A DNA stretch of 64,000 nt from Reichenbachiella versicolor (GCF_003171675.1 NZ_QFZQ01000002.1:310001-374000), one strand, 5' to 3'. Positions 38,082 through 47,494 are shown, counted from the first letter of the stretch. The notes: generated by a model not told the origin, from the letters alone. Made by a program: numbers and translations.

Positions 38082-39019
38082 CCTATTAACTTTTGAATTA
38101 CTAAGTTTGCTGCAGTCACTCTGTTACCAGCTTGATGAATTACAACAGAGCTTTCACTATCTAGTACTTCATCGGCTACAATGACATTCCTTCTTACTGG
38201 AAGACAATGCATAAATTTCCCATTGTTAGTCAAGTTCATTTTAGCATTAGTAATAGTCCAACTTTCATCTTGACTTAAAATTCGTCCATAATCTTTATAA
38301 GAAGACCAGTTTTTCACATAAACGATATCAGCATTTGCTAAAGCTTTATCTTGATCATATTCTAAAGTGGCATTTGCCATAAATTCAGGAGCAAGTTCAT
38401 AACCTTTAGGGTGTGTAATCACCAAATCATAATCCATCTTTCCTGCCCATTGCATGAACGAGTTCGTAACTGCTTGTGGCAAAGCCTTTGGGTGTGGAGC
38501 CCATGAAACTACTACTTTAGGCTTCTTAGAAGGAAATAGCTCCTTGATAGTAATAACATCCGCAAATGACTGAAGAGGATGTAAAGTTGCTGATTCCATA
38601 TTAATCACAGGAATCGAACAATGTTTAATGAACTGACTTAATATCTTTTCTGAATAATCATCTTCTCTACTAGTCAAAGAAGGAAATGCTCTCACACCAA
38701 TAGCATCAAAATAACTGCTCAATACACCAGCAGCTTCAATAATGTGTTCACTAGTATTTCCATTCATCATAGTACCGTCGCCAAACTCTAGTTGCCAACC
38801 ATCACTACCAACATTGAAAACAAAAGACTCTACACCTAGGTTAAATGCCGCTTTCTGCATACTCAACCTTGTCCTCAAACTAGAATTAAAGAATAAAAGA
38901 CAGATTGATTTACCCGTCTTAGATTTAGGCCCTTTTAACTCTAACTCATTTTTCAAAGCCAATGCTTCATCGATCCATTTATTTGGGTCATCTACATCAT
39001 TTACAGAAAAGTAGTTCAT
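38078..39019 (-). CDS. argF': N-acetyl/N-succinylornithine carbamoyltransferase
   Basis: Transfers carbamoyl from carbamoyl phosphate to an N-acylated ornithine. This replaces ordinary ornithine carbamoyltransferase in Bacteroidota and Xanthomonas. 313 aa: carbamoyl-phosphate motif FFNSSLRTRLS (about 43-53); the extended loop LEFGDGTMMNGNTSEH (77-92) unique to this group; HCLPVRRNV near the C-terminus. In B. fragilis SOTCase the equivalent of position 90 is Pro and in Xanthomonas AOTCase it is Glu; here it appears to be Ser, so the acyl group used is uncertain. It shares one base with argD. Confidence 0.92.
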   Translation of the reverse strand: MNYFSVNDVDDPNKWIDEALALKNELELKGPKSKTGKSICLLFFNSSLRTRLSMQKAAFNLGVESFVFNVGSDGWQLEFGDGTMMNGNTSEHIIEAAGVLSSYFDAIGVRAFPSLTSREDDYSEKILSQFIKHCSIPVINMESATLHPLQSFADVITIKELFPSKKPKVVVSWAPHPKALPQAVTNSFMQWAGKMDYDLVITHPKGYELAPEFMANATLEYDQDKALANADIVYVKNWSSYKDYGRILSQDESWTITNAKMNLTNNGKFMHCLPVRRNVIVADEVLDSESSVVIHQAGNRVTAANLVIQKLIG

Positions 39020-40143
39020 TATAATACTGATTTTAGTGCGGTGATAAATGTATCAACTTCTTTCGTACTTATTCCCATTGGAGGGAGTAAACGCAAGGTA
39101 TTAGGATTTGAAGCTGCGCCTGTAAATATCTTATATTCCTTGACAAGTCTGCCTCTGATCTCTTTTACAGCAAAATCAAAATCCGCACCTATCAATAAAC
39201 CTTTGCCTCTTACCTCTTTAACTTGATTTATTTTTGAAAGCTCTTCTATCAAGTAACTACCAACTTTAGAAGCATTTTCCATCAAGGATTCCTCTTCAAT
39301 GACTTCCAAAACAGCATTACCAGCCGCACATGCCAAATGGTTCCCACCAAATGTCGTTCCTAGCTGACCAAACTCAGCTTCAAACTCCGGTGAAATCAAG
39401 ACTCCTCCAATTGGAAACCCATTCCCCATTCCTTTTGCTACTGTTATCAAATCAGCTTTCACTCCATAGTGCTGGTGAGCGAAAAATTTACCTGAACGTC
39501 CATATCCCGACTGTATCTCATCAGAAATCAAAACAGTACCAGTTTCTTGACAAGCTTCTGACAATTCATTCATGAATTCTGATGATGGCTCATAAATCCC
39601 ACCAATACCTTGAATTCCTTCAATAATTACACAAGCTACATCTTGCTGAGAAAGTGCTGACTTTACACCATCAATATCTCCTAATTCGAACTGAAGAACA
39701 TGATCACTAGGATTCACTGCAGCTTGAATCTTGGTACTATCTGTCACAGCTACAGCCAAAGAAGTCCTTCCATGAAACCCTTTTTTGAATGCAATTATCT
39801 TCTTTCTACCATTTTTAAAAGAAGCTAGTTTTAGTGCATTTTCATTAGCTTCAGCTCCTGAGTTACACAAGAAAAGGTTGTAATCTTCATAACCTGATAA
39901 CTCTCCTAGCTTTTTAGCCAACTTATCTTGCAAAGGCATTTTGACAGAGTTAGAATAAAATCCAATCTTATTTACCTGCTCAGTAATAGCCTTAACATAT
40001 CTAGGGTGAGAGTGCCCTATCGAAATCACAGCATGTCCACCATACAAATCAAGATACTCATCTCCATTTTTATCAAATACTTTATGTCCTTCTGCCTTAT
40101 CGACTTCAATATCAAAGACGGGATAAACTTTATAATTCTCCAT
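39019..40143 (-). CDS. argD: Acetylornithine (acylornithine) aminotransferase
   Basis: A PLP class III aminotransferase producing N-acylornithine from the semialdehyde. 374 aa: CNSGAEANENALKLA (about 93-107), KGFHGRTS, DEIQSGYGRSG, and PLP lysine in VAKGMGNGFPIGG (about 239). It lies between proC and argF' in an unbroken gene series. The related enzyme at 23244 is longer and not linked to the pathway. Confidence 0.95.
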   Translation of the reverse strand: MENYKVYPVFDIEVDKAEGHKVFDKNGDEYLDLYGGHAVISIGHSHPRYVKAITEQVNKIGFYSNSVKMPLQDKLAKKLGELSGYEDYNLFLCNSGAEANENALKLASFKNGRKKIIAFKKGFHGRTSLAVAVTDSTKIQAAVNPSDHVLQFELGDIDGVKSALSQQDVACVIIEGIQGIGGIYEPSSEFMNELSEACQETGTVLISDEIQSGYGRSGKFFAHQHYGVKADLITVAKGMGNGFPIGGVLISPEFEAEFGQLGTTFGGNHLACAAGNAVLEVIEEESLMENASKVGSYLIEELSKINQVKEVRGKGLLIGADFDFAVKEIRGRLVKEYKIFTGAASNPNTLRLLPPMGISTKEVDTFITALKSVL

Positions 40144-40145
40144 TG

Positions 40146-40949
40146 TTATTTATCAGATGCGATATTAGATATTTTGTCAAAAGACTTTTTTAAACCTTTA
40201 ATAAGTGCTGAACTCAAGCCCTCGTGCTCCATTTCATTTAAGCCTTCAATAGTACAACCTTGAGGAGTGGTTACTCTGTCTATTTCCTCTTCAGGGTGAT
40301 TACCAGTAGCTAATAGCAAACTGGCTGCACCTAAACACGCTTGAGTAGCCATATGCTTAGCTTCAGGTGCATCGAACCCTAATTGTACTGCCCCTTGGGT
40401 AGTAGCTCTTATTAGTCTTAACCAAAATGCAACACCACTAGCACACACAACAGTTGCAGCCTGCATCATATCTTCATGAATTACCATTGTATCACCTACA
40501 GAAGCAAAGATCTTTTCAGCTAATGGAAGATTTGGTTTACCTTCAGCGTTATTACAAAGACATGTCATCGACTGACCTACAGAAATCGCAGTATTCGGCA
40601 TCGCTCTAATAATTGGAACCTCTCCCACTATTGCTTCTATATCCTTAGTACTTTTACCAGTAATAGTTGAAATTAAAACGTGACGATTTTCTTCAAGGAC
40701 TGGCTTGATTTCCTCTAAAACACCATTTAACTGACCTGGCTGAATACAAAGAATAATGATATCTGATGCTCTAACAGCATCTACATTTTTCGGTGTTACC
40801 ATTACATGATTGTGCTTTTTCCAACTATCTAAATTGGACACATTCCTTTTAGTGAGAACTAGTTGCTCAACTTCGAATTCATTTTGATCAACAATACCTT
40901 GAGCGATTGCCAGACCTAAATTACCTACACCGATTAATGCGATTTTCAT
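40146..40949 (-). CDS. proC: Pyrroline-5-carboxylate reductase
   Basis: The NAD(P)H-dependent reductase that finishes proline synthesis. 267 aa; an N-terminal Rossmann motif IGVGNLGLAIAQG (6-18) and the C-terminal P5CR region (ATVVCASGVAFWLRLIRATTQGAVQLG, RVTTPQGCTIEGL). Its place inside the arginine operon, 94 bp downstream of argC and 3 bp before argD, suggests that proline and arginine branches from glutamate are co-regulated. A specific role in this operon, such as acting on another cyclised intermediate, cannot be excluded. Confidence 0.94.
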   Translation of the reverse strand: MKIALIGVGNLGLAIAQGIVDQNEFEVEQLVLTKRNVSNLDSWKKHNHVMVTPKNVDAVRASDIIILCIQPGQLNGVLEEIKPVLEENRHVLISTITGKSTKDIEAIVGEVPIIRAMPNTAISVGQSMTCLCNNAEGKPNLPLAEKIFASVGDTMVIHEDMMQAATVVCASGVAFWLRLIRATTQGAVQLGFDAPEAKHMATQACLGAASLLLATGNHPEEEIDRVTTPQGCTIEGLNEMEHEGLSSALIKGLKKSFDKISNIASDK

Positions 40950-41043
40950 TATCTCTTAAGTTATTATGTTGATAGCTGGGTTGATTAAAAAGCTATTCAA
41001 ATGATTGTCAGTAGATTATTAAATAACTTATTAGCCCGTTGTT

Positions 41044-42009
41044 TTAAAATCCTAAACTCTTCAATTTAAGTCCTGAAGTTTCTTCTAAGTCAAACATTAA
41101 ATTCATATTATGAATGGCTTGACCTGAAGCTCCTTTAACAAGATTATCTATACATGAAGTAATTAGTACATCATCCCCATGTTTCTCTACATGAACTAAA
41201 CATTTGTTTGTATTTACTACCATTTTCATATCTGGGGCTTTATCCAGAACATGAGTGAATGCAGCTTTTTGATAGAAATCCAAATACCATTGTTTAACTT
41301 CTTCTTCACTTGCTTCGCACTTAGTGTAAAGACAAGCAAATATTCCTTTAGTAAAGTTTCCTCTTACTGGTAAGAACTTAATTTTTTGGTTAAACCCTGA
41401 CTGCAATTGTGAAATAGACTCTCCAATTTCACCTAAATGCTGATGATTGAAAGCTTTATAAATAGAAATATTATTATTTCTCCAGCTGAAGTGGCTTGTA
41501 GCCGTTGGGTTCTGACCAGCACCTGTAGAGCCTGTAATTGCGTTTACATGTACATGATCTATAATTGATCCATTCGCTGCCAAGGGTAGCATTCCAAGTT
41601 GGATTGCTGTCGCAAAACAACCCGGGTTAGCAATTTTCATTGCTCCTTTTATTGCCTTTTTATTCAATTCGGGCAACCCATAGACAAAACCATCAGAATC
41701 TTCTTTCAACCTGTAATCATTACTCAAATCAATGATTTTAACAGAATCTGGAATATCATTTCCTTCCACGAAGGATCTTGAATGACCATGACCAGAACAA
41801 ATAAACACAACATCAATATCAAAATGATACTCACTTGCAAAGTCCATGTCAACATCTCCAACCAAATCCTTATGTACGGAGTATACTGGGTTTCCTGCAT
41901 TACTAGTACTATGAACATAGGCTATCTCTGCTTCAGGATGCCCAACTAATATTCTTAATAACTCACCAGCTGTATAGCCAGCTCCACCGATTACTCCTAC
42001 TTTAATCAT
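41044..42009 (-). CDS. argC: N-acetyl-gamma-glutamyl-phosphate reductase
   Basis: Reduces N-acylglutamyl phosphate to the semialdehyde with NADPH. 321 aa: VGVIGGAGYTAGELLRIL (3-20) for the nucleotide, catalytic cysteine in IANPGCFATAIQLG (about 131), and SGHGHSR. It overlaps argG by 8 bp. Its own end is followed by a 94-bp gap before proC, the largest internal gap in the operon. Confidence 0.96.
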   Translation of the reverse strand: MIKVGVIGGAGYTAGELLRILVGHPEAEIAYVHSTSNAGNPVYSVHKDLVGDVDMDFASEYHFDIDVVFICSGHGHSRSFVEGNDIPDSVKIIDLSNDYRLKEDSDGFVYGLPELNKKAIKGAMKIANPGCFATAIQLGMLPLAANGSIIDHVHVNAITGSTGAGQNPTATSHFSWRNNNISIYKAFNHQHLGEIGESISQLQSGFNQKIKFLPVRGNFTKGIFACLYTKCEASEEEVKQWYLDFYQKAAFTHVLDKAPDMKMVVNTNKCLVHVEKHGDDVLITSCIDNLVKGASGQAIHNMNLMFDLEETSGLKLKSLGF

Positions 42010-43192
42010 TGTTGATAGAGCTATATATTTTATTTTGATTAGCCAATATCTTAGTGAACCCCTTCACATCTTCACCTGACCAACCATTATTCATTTCTCC
42101 GTATTGTCCAAACTCTGAAGCCATCAAATCCTTGTCTGACTCAATTCCAATCGTTTCAAATCTGTAAGGTGCTAACTTTATGATCACTTTACCAGTAACA
42201 TTTCTTTGGGTATTCTCAAGAAATACTTCAATATCTCTCATCACTGGATCTAAGAATTGCCCTTCATGAAGTAACATTCCATACCAGCTAGCCAACTGTT
42301 CTTTCCAGTGTGCTTGCCACTTTGTCAAAGTATGTTTTTCCAGTAAGTGATGAGCTTTCAATATTACAACAGGGCCAGCGGCTTCAAAACCTACTCTACC
42401 CTTGATACCAATAATTGTGTCCCCTACATGAACATCTCTACCGATACCATATTTGGAAGCAATAGCTGTAAGTTCCTCTATAATCTGTACAGCTCCTTTT
42501 TTCTCTCCATTTAAGGCTACCATTTGCCCTTTTTCAAACTCAAGGGTGACCTCTTCCGAACCTTCTTTCTCTACTTGAGACGGAAATGCTGATTCTGGCA
42601 ATGTCAAGTTGGACGTCAGAGTCTCATCTCCTCCAACAGAAGTACCCCAAAGCCCTTTGTTGATAGAATATTTTGCTTTCTCCCAAGAGATATTTACTCC
42701 TTTGGTAGCCAAATAATCAATTTCCTCTTGACGAGAAAGTTTGTTATCTCTGATTGGAGTAATGATTTTAATATCTGGGCAAATTATCTGAAAAATCAAG
42801 TCAAAACGAACCTGATCATTACCAGCACCAGTACTTCCATGTGCTATATATTCTGCCCCATGATCTTTGGCATATTTAGCAATGGCTAAGGCTTGGAATG
42901 CTCTTTCTGCACTAACACATAATGGGTAAGTGTTATTCTTCAATACATTTCCATAAATCAAATACTTTAAACACTCATCATAAAACTCTTGAGTTACTTC
43001 AAGATTTGCATGACTAGCGACACCATAAGATTGAGCTCTTCTTTCAGTTTCAGCTAATTCTTCCTCAGAGAACCCACCCGTATTAACCAATACCGTGTGT
43101 ACTTCTAAATCTAAATCATCTTTTAAATGGAATGCGCAATAGGTAGTATCTAACCCACCGCTAAATGCTAAAATGACTTTCTTCTTACTCAT
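42002..43192 (-). CDS. argG: Argininosuccinate synthase
   Basis: Joins citrulline and aspartate using ATP. 396 aa with the PP-loop LAFSGGLDTTYCA (8-20) and the conserved segment AEYIAHGSTGAGNDQVRFD. It follows the GNAT gene by one base, near the front of the operon. The product is consumed by ArgH, the last gene. Confidence 0.96.
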   Translation of the reverse strand: MSKKKVILAFSGGLDTTYCAFHLKDDLDLEVHTVLVNTGGFSEEELAETERRAQSYGVASHANLEVTQEFYDECLKYLIYGNVLKNNTYPLCVSAERAFQALAIAKYAKDHGAEYIAHGSTGAGNDQVRFDLIFQIICPDIKIITPIRDNKLSRQEEIDYLATKGVNISWEKAKYSINKGLWGTSVGGDETLTSNLTLPESAFPSQVEKEGSEEVTLEFEKGQMVALNGEKKGAVQIIEELTAIASKYGIGRDVHVGDTIIGIKGRVGFEAAGPVVILKAHHLLEKHTLTKWQAHWKEQLASWYGMLLHEGQFLDPVMRDIEVFLENTQRNVTGKVIIKLAPYRFETIGIESDKDLMASEFGQYGEMNNGWSGEDVKGFTKILANQNKIYSSINND

Positions 43193-43193
43193 C

Positions 43194-43817
43194 TTATTTG
43201 TTTTTAAGCTTGTTTTTCAAGGTCTTGAGTTTACTTAACCCTCTAGATAATGCATTAGGCTTCCCCTCAGGCTGAGTAGTCTTTTTCTTTTTTGTAGAAT
43301 CTAATAGCATCCCTGTACAAAGACAGTTTTTGCGTTCATTTCTCTGCAAAATATCATAGTTTGGACAACTCTCACAGCCTTTCCAAAACTGATCATCATG
43401 TGTTAACTCTGAAAACGTAACTGGCTGATATCCTAGTTCATAATTGATTTTCATCACTGCCAAACTGGTAGTAATACCGAAAATTTTAGCTTCAGGATAT
43501 TTGAGTTGTGATAATTCGAATATTTTGTATTTAATTTTTTTCGCCAAACCGATGTTACGATAGTCTGGATGAACTATAAGGCCGGAATTCGCTAAATACT
43601 CTTTATTTTGCCATACTTCGATATAGCAGAATCCAGCTAAATTATCTCCATCTAAAGCGATAACAGCGTTCTCATTTCTAAGCTTAGTCCTGACATACTC
43701 TGGCTCTCTCTTAGCAATACCAGTCCCACGAGCTTTAGCAGCCTTCTCTATTAATTCACAAATAGCTTCAGCATAATGACTATGCTTTGCCGTTGCATAA
43801 TGCACTTTAACGTCCAT
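43194..43817 (-). CDS. GNAT acetyltransferase with C-terminal cysteine cluster, candidate ArgA-like enzyme
   Basis: 207 aa, first gene of the arginine operon. The GNAT fold is clear: VIALDGDNLAGFCYIEVW, then the acyl-CoA loop VHPDYRNIGLAKKIKYKIF. A C-terminal cysteine set follows, CESC and then NCLC about 16 residues on (about 155-178), resembling a zinc or cluster site. A Lys-rich tail closes the protein. As no other N-acylglutamate synthase is in the operon, this is the best candidate for the first step, acetyl- or succinyl-transfer to glutamate. The specificity is inferred from context only. Confidence 0.8.
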   Translation of the reverse strand: MDVKVHYATAKHSHYAEAICELIEKAAKARGTGIAKREPEYVRTKLRNENAVIALDGDNLAGFCYIEVWQNKEYLANSGLIVHPDYRNIGLAKKIKYKIFELSQLKYPEAKIFGITTSLAVMKINYELGYQPVTFSELTHDDQFWKGCESCPNYDILQRNERKNCLCTGMLLDSTKKKKTTQPEGKPNALSRGLSKLKTLKNKLKNK

Positions 43818-43869
43818 TGGTTATGAACTCGAAATTAAAAAGTAGAAATTTGTATGATTTACAGATGAG

Positions 43870-43915
43870 GGCGTACCACGTAGGTAGCCATATATTATAA
43901 AAGCCCAAAGGGCCT
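43870..43915 (-). promoter_or_regulatory. Two hairpins in the arg operon leader
   Basis: On the minus strand, upstream of the GNAT gene, a hairpin AGGCCC-TTT-GGGCTT (43915-43901) is followed by a short T/A run, like a weak terminator. A second stem, GGCTACC...GGTACGCC (43889-43870), comes next. The first could end transcription from the GSCFA gene; together they could form an attenuator for the arg operon. A 10-residue frame (43891-43859) overlaps the second stem but has only one Arg codon. Confidence 0.4.
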
Positions 43916-44025
43916 CCTGATCCTTCTAGTGAAAGAAACTGTTACCTGATCGATATATAGAACTGAAACGCTCATTATTTTGGAGTTGCAATACTAGCCA
44001 TAAACCACTAAAAATGCAATAACAT

Positions 44026-44994
44026 CTAATCCAACTGTTGCTGAAATAAAGCTATTTCTTTAGAGACATTCACCTTTTCAGACATCTGTCTTAACTTCTG
44101 AATGCTTGCGTCAACAAAACGTCGATGTTCTTTTGATTCTGGGTTAAACGGTTTGTGTGCCAAAGCCGATGTTATCTTCTTCCATTCATCAATGAATTCA
44201 TTTGCTTGTTTATCAAGATAAGTGTCTCGGAATTTCTCCCAAATATAATTCTCTGCAAATGATGTTGGATGTATCAAATCATCCTTGTAAAATCGATAAT
44301 CTCTTAAATCATCCATCATTATTTCATAAGATGGAAAGTACTCTACTTTTTGAAAAGATGATTGGCCACGATCACATAATAACCTAAGAGATGATTTACT
44401 AAGTTGATTTTCTGGAATACCATCTTTAGTATGTCGAACAGGACTTAAGGTAAGTAAAACTTGTATTTTAGAATTAACTGAAAACACAAAATTCAAAAAC
44501 TCATCCTGCGCAATCATCATTTCTTCTATACTTAGAAGACGCTTGTTAAAATACTTCTGAGGAGTCTTATGGCAATTCGATACTATATATGAATCATTTA
44601 ATGTTTCATAAATCCATGCTGTTCCATACGTTATGATCAGACAATCTGCATTTCGCAAATTTTCATTTGACAGTCGTTTTGTATCTGATATAACTTCAGC
44701 AAGCTCCTCTTTGCTGCTATTTCTAAATTCAGAATGAAAATCATGGTGCAACCATATCCCTTCTCTATCTATAAACTTCGAGTCATTAAAATCTTCTTCT
44801 TGCAAAAGCCTAAATAGAGAAATCGGATTATATACTGTACCAAAAGGGTTTCCGAGAACTTGAAATTTATTTTGAGTCAAATGCTCCGCTATCATATCCG
44901 AAAAACAAGAACCTATCGTAAGAAATTGACTTGATAAATTAAAAAGACAATTTCCTTTTGCGATTTTGAATTCCGTCCGCAAGCTATTTGACAT
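44026..44994 (-). CDS. GSCFA-domain protein
   Basis: 322 aa with the eponymous motif in LTIGSCFSDMIAEHLTQNKF (about 26-45), then NPFGTVYNPISLF and a second conserved ADCLIITYGTAW. The GSCFA family is a SGNH-hydrolase-like group of unknown substrate found in Bacteroidota and others. The Ser of GSCF may be the nucleophile. It lies 9 bp after a lipoprotein gene on the same strand, so they are probably co-transcribed. Confidence 0.88.
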   Translation of the reverse strand: MSNSLRTEFKIAKGNCLFNLSSQFLTIGSCFSDMIAEHLTQNKFQVLGNPFGTVYNPISLFRLLQEEDFNDSKFIDREGIWLHHDFHSEFRNSSKEELAEVISDTKRLSNENLRNADCLIITYGTAWIYETLNDSYIVSNCHKTPQKYFNKRLLSIEEMMIAQDEFLNFVFSVNSKIQVLLTLSPVRHTKDGIPENQLSKSSLRLLCDRGQSSFQKVEYFPSYEIMMDDLRDYRFYKDDLIHPTSFAENYIWEKFRDTYLDKQANEFIDEWKKITSALAHKPFNPESKEHRRFVDASIQKLRQMSEKVNVSKEIALFQQQLD

Positions 44995-45003
44995 TACGAC
45001 TTC

Positions 45004-46212
45004 TTACTTATTTCCTGAGGCTACTTCTTTAAAAGCAACTGTAAATGCATTCTTACTCTTATTCAATGTATATTTCACAGTATCCCCTATCTCTAACTCT
45101 AAGTCTGAAACTACCAAATTAAACGCCCCATCTTCATCCTCATCGTATTCCTCTGCATTCTTACCATTTACCGTATAGAGCCCCTCTGGATTGAAAACAT
45201 AGGTCAATTCAGCTAACTGATCAGTGAATGTACCTGATTCAACAACAGCAGAGATCACATAATTTCCGTCAACAAATTCTGAATCTATAGAGAATGTTTC
45301 ACCAAATCGAGTCGAAGTTCCAGATGAAGAGACCGTACAGGTATCCGCAGCCAACACACAAATATCAATATTAACATCTTCAGATGCATTTACTCCACTT
45401 TTAGTAGAATTCATTATCCAATCCAGCTCGAAAAAGATTTTACCAGGCGTAACGTTCACAACTTGACTACTTGTAAGATCCAGAATATAGTCAAGATAAG
45501 AGAGCTTTGAATCCTGACCAACTACGTCTTTAATAGTTATAGTAGCAGCATCACCTATATAGTCACCTGTGTAGTTTTCATTAAAATATACTGGAACAGA
45601 AAATGAAGTTCTAAATTGATCAACTGTAATACTTTCTTCGGTAGTAAACATAGGTCGTCCTGAAGCATCTTTTTGCGAGACGAAATTATACGTCACTAAA
45701 AAAGGTTCTGGTGCTCGACCTTTAAATCTATAAGTAACTTGAGTACTATCTCCAAACACAACTGAAGCATTGGTGATCGGATTTGGTGGTTTTGGTTGAG
45801 AAATATCTGACTGAATTTGAATAGTGTGATCAGTATATTGGCCAAACACCCCTCCTTTTATAGCAGTTAATGTTAAGACTACATCTTCGGGTTCATCTTC
45901 TTCTACTCCATCAGGTAAAACTCGAATGGCGATATTAAAAACTGAATCGCTAGGTGTAATTGTAAAAGTAGAATCAGTAACCATAGCTATATCTGTTTCC
46001 AAGTCAACTGATCCTGAAAGCTCATAAGATATCGAAACGGGACTATCAAAGTCCCCTTCTATTAATAGATCTACAGCTGTAGGACTATAACTTTCAAAAG
46101 CATAACTGGTTCGTTCAGAAAACTGAACTACTGGTAAACCTTCAGTGGTTTCACAAGAATTTAGCAAGAATATGGAATACACAGACAGGACAATTATTAA
46201 TCCTCTTTTCAT
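45004..46212 (-). CDS. Surface lipoprotein with Calx-beta/DUF4843-like domains
   Basis: 402 aa with a lipobox LLNSC (Cys20), so lipidated and probably at the outer membrane. The mature protein is beta-rich, with Calx-beta-like acidic patterns (VLPDGVEEDEPEDVVLTLTAI). A second C-terminal domain follows. No enzymatic motif is visible. The GSCFA gene follows by 9 bp. Its role is unknown; binding or adhesion is a guess. Confidence 0.7.
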   Translation of the reverse strand: MKRGLIIVLSVYSIFLLNSCETTEGLPVVQFSERTSYAFESYSPTAVDLLIEGDFDSPVSISYELSGSVDLETDIAMVTDSTFTITPSDSVFNIAIRVLPDGVEEDEPEDVVLTLTAIKGGVFGQYTDHTIQIQSDISQPKPPNPITNASVVFGDSTQVTYRFKGRAPEPFLVTYNFVSQKDASGRPMFTTEESITVDQFRTSFSVPVYFNENYTGDYIGDAATITIKDVVGQDSKLSYLDYILDLTSSQVVNVTPGKIFFELDWIMNSTKSGVNASEDVNIDICVLAADTCTVSSSGTSTRFGETFSIDSEFVDGNYVISAVVESGTFTDQLAELTYVFNPEGLYTVNGKNAEEYDEDEDGAFNLVVSDLELEIGDTVKYTLNKSKNAFTVAFKEVASGNK

Positions 46213-46264
46213 ACTTCGAACGTTTATTTAGTTTAATGCAATCTACCTTAATCCTAAGCAACAA

Positions 46265-46300
46265 AAAAGGGTTTAATTCCATAACGAATCAAACCCTTTT
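46265..46300. terminator. Terminator after rplI
   Basis: AAAAGGGTTT (46265-46274) pairs with AAACCCTTTT (46291-46300), forming a 10-bp stem flanked by A and T runs. It lies just after the rplI stop on the minus strand and separates the ribosomal-protein genes from the lipoprotein gene. Confidence 0.8.
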
Positions 46301-46322
46301 AATATTCTAAATAGTGTACTAC

Positions 46323-46763
46323 TTATTCAGCTACAACACTTATTTTAAAGTCTTGCTTTACTTCTTTATGAAGATCAGCTTGAACATCGTACTCACCGAT
46401 ATTTTTGATAGAACCAAAAGAAATTTTCTTTCTATCAATAGTAATACCTTTATTAGCTAAAGCATCAGATACCTGAAGTGCCGTAACAGCACCAAAAATC
46501 TTACCACTTTCTCCAGCCTTAGTCTTGATCTCAACAGTCAAGTCCACTAATTTATTAGCAATATCTTGAGCGTCTTGTTTGATTTTCTCAGCTTTATGAG
46601 AAGCTTGCTTGATATTCTCAGCGATCATCTTTTTGTTAGATGGACTAGCAATGATTGCAAATCCCTGAGGAATCAAAAAGTTTCTACCATACCCTGGCTT
46701 TACATCAACTGTATCGTTTTTGTATCCAAGGCCCTTAATATCTTCTTTTAATATTACTTCCAT
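46323..46763 (-). CDS. rplI: 50S ribosomal protein L9
   Basis: 146 aa. N-terminal L9 domain with VILKEDIKGLGYKNDTVDVK and GYGRNFLIPQGFAI (about 24-37), a connecting alpha-helix, and a C-terminal domain (GKIFGAVTALQVSDAL). It is the last gene of the rpsF-rpsR-rplI set and is followed by a terminator. Confidence 0.97.
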   Translation of the reverse strand: MEVILKEDIKGLGYKNDTVDVKPGYGRNFLIPQGFAIIASPSNKKMIAENIKQASHKAEKIKQDAQDIANKLVDLTVEIKTKAGESGKIFGAVTALQVSDALANKGITIDRKKISFGSIKNIGEYDVQADLHKEVKQDFKISVVAE

Positions 46764-46772
46764 GTCCTTGAA

Positions 46773-47024
46773 TTATTTAAGTGAATCAGTTACGTATGGT
46801 AATAAAGCAATATGTCTTGCTCTCTTCACTGCCTGAGTTACTTTTCTTTGAAACTTCTGACTAGTACCTGTAAGTCTTCTAGGTAAAATTTTACCTTGCT
46901 CATTTACAAACTTCAATAGGAAGTTAGGATCTTTATAATCGATATACTTAATACCGTTTTTCTTAAATCTACAGTACTTATTTTGTCTGTCAGATCTGTT
47001 TACTGGTTCGTTGATTAATGTCAT
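46773..47024 (-). CDS. rpsR: 30S ribosomal protein S18
   Basis: 83 aa with the S18 pattern: [30 protein letters not shown] and the basic [13 protein letters not shown]. The start overlaps the rpsF stop by 4 bp, indicating coupled translation of the S6-S18 pair that assemble together on the platform of the 30S subunit. Confidence 0.97.
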   Translation of the reverse strand: MTLINEPVNRSDRQNKYCRFKKNGIKYIDYKDPNFLLKFVNEQGKILPRRLTGTSQKFQRKVTQAVKRARHIALLPYVTDSLK

Positions 47025-47380
47025 GATGCTACCTCCTCTTCTTTTTTCTTATTGAAAGCTCCGCTTCTTCTTTTCTCATTATAAGCTATAGCATGCTTAT
47101 CAAGAGCGGTTGTCAAAAATCTCATTACTTTCTCGTCTCTTCTATACTCAGTCTCAAGAGTGTCAATCAAAGTAGGTTCTGCTTCGAACTCAACCAAGTG
47201 GTAAAAACCAGTTTTCTTGTGTTGAATCGGATAAGCAAGCTTTTTCAGGCCCCAACTTTCCTCGTTGATGATTTTAGCACCACCTTCAGTCAATACCTTT
47301 TTAAACTTACTTGCAGCATCCTTCATCTGATCATCAGACAAAACGGGAGTCAAAATGAATACTGTCTCGTAATTTTTCAT
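47021..47380 (-). CDS. rpsF: 30S ribosomal protein S6
   Basis: 119 aa. It begins [16 protein letters not shown], then [24 protein letters not shown], characteristic of S6. The C-terminal tail is charged ([13 protein letters not shown]). It lies 114 bp downstream of surE on the same strand, a gap long enough for its own promoter. Confidence 0.97.
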   Translation of the reverse strand: MKNYETVFILTPVLSDDQMKDAASKFKKVLTEGGAKIINEESWGLKKLAYPIQHKKTGFYHLVEFEAEPTLIDTLETEYRRDEKVMRFLTTALDKHAIAYNEKRRSGAFNKKKEEEVAS

Positions 47381-47494
47381 TATTAATTATTTTAAAAATC
47401 GGAGCGCAAAACAACAGCATCTTATTTAAATTTAAAAGAGTAGGCTTTTGTTTTTTTTGAAAGCACATCTTTTCTAAAAGTCTATTTTAAAAAT

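Noticed and set aside
43859-43891. 10-residue leader-peptide-like frame before the arg operon
   Set aside because: Only one arginine codon, so not a convincing arginine attenuator peptide.
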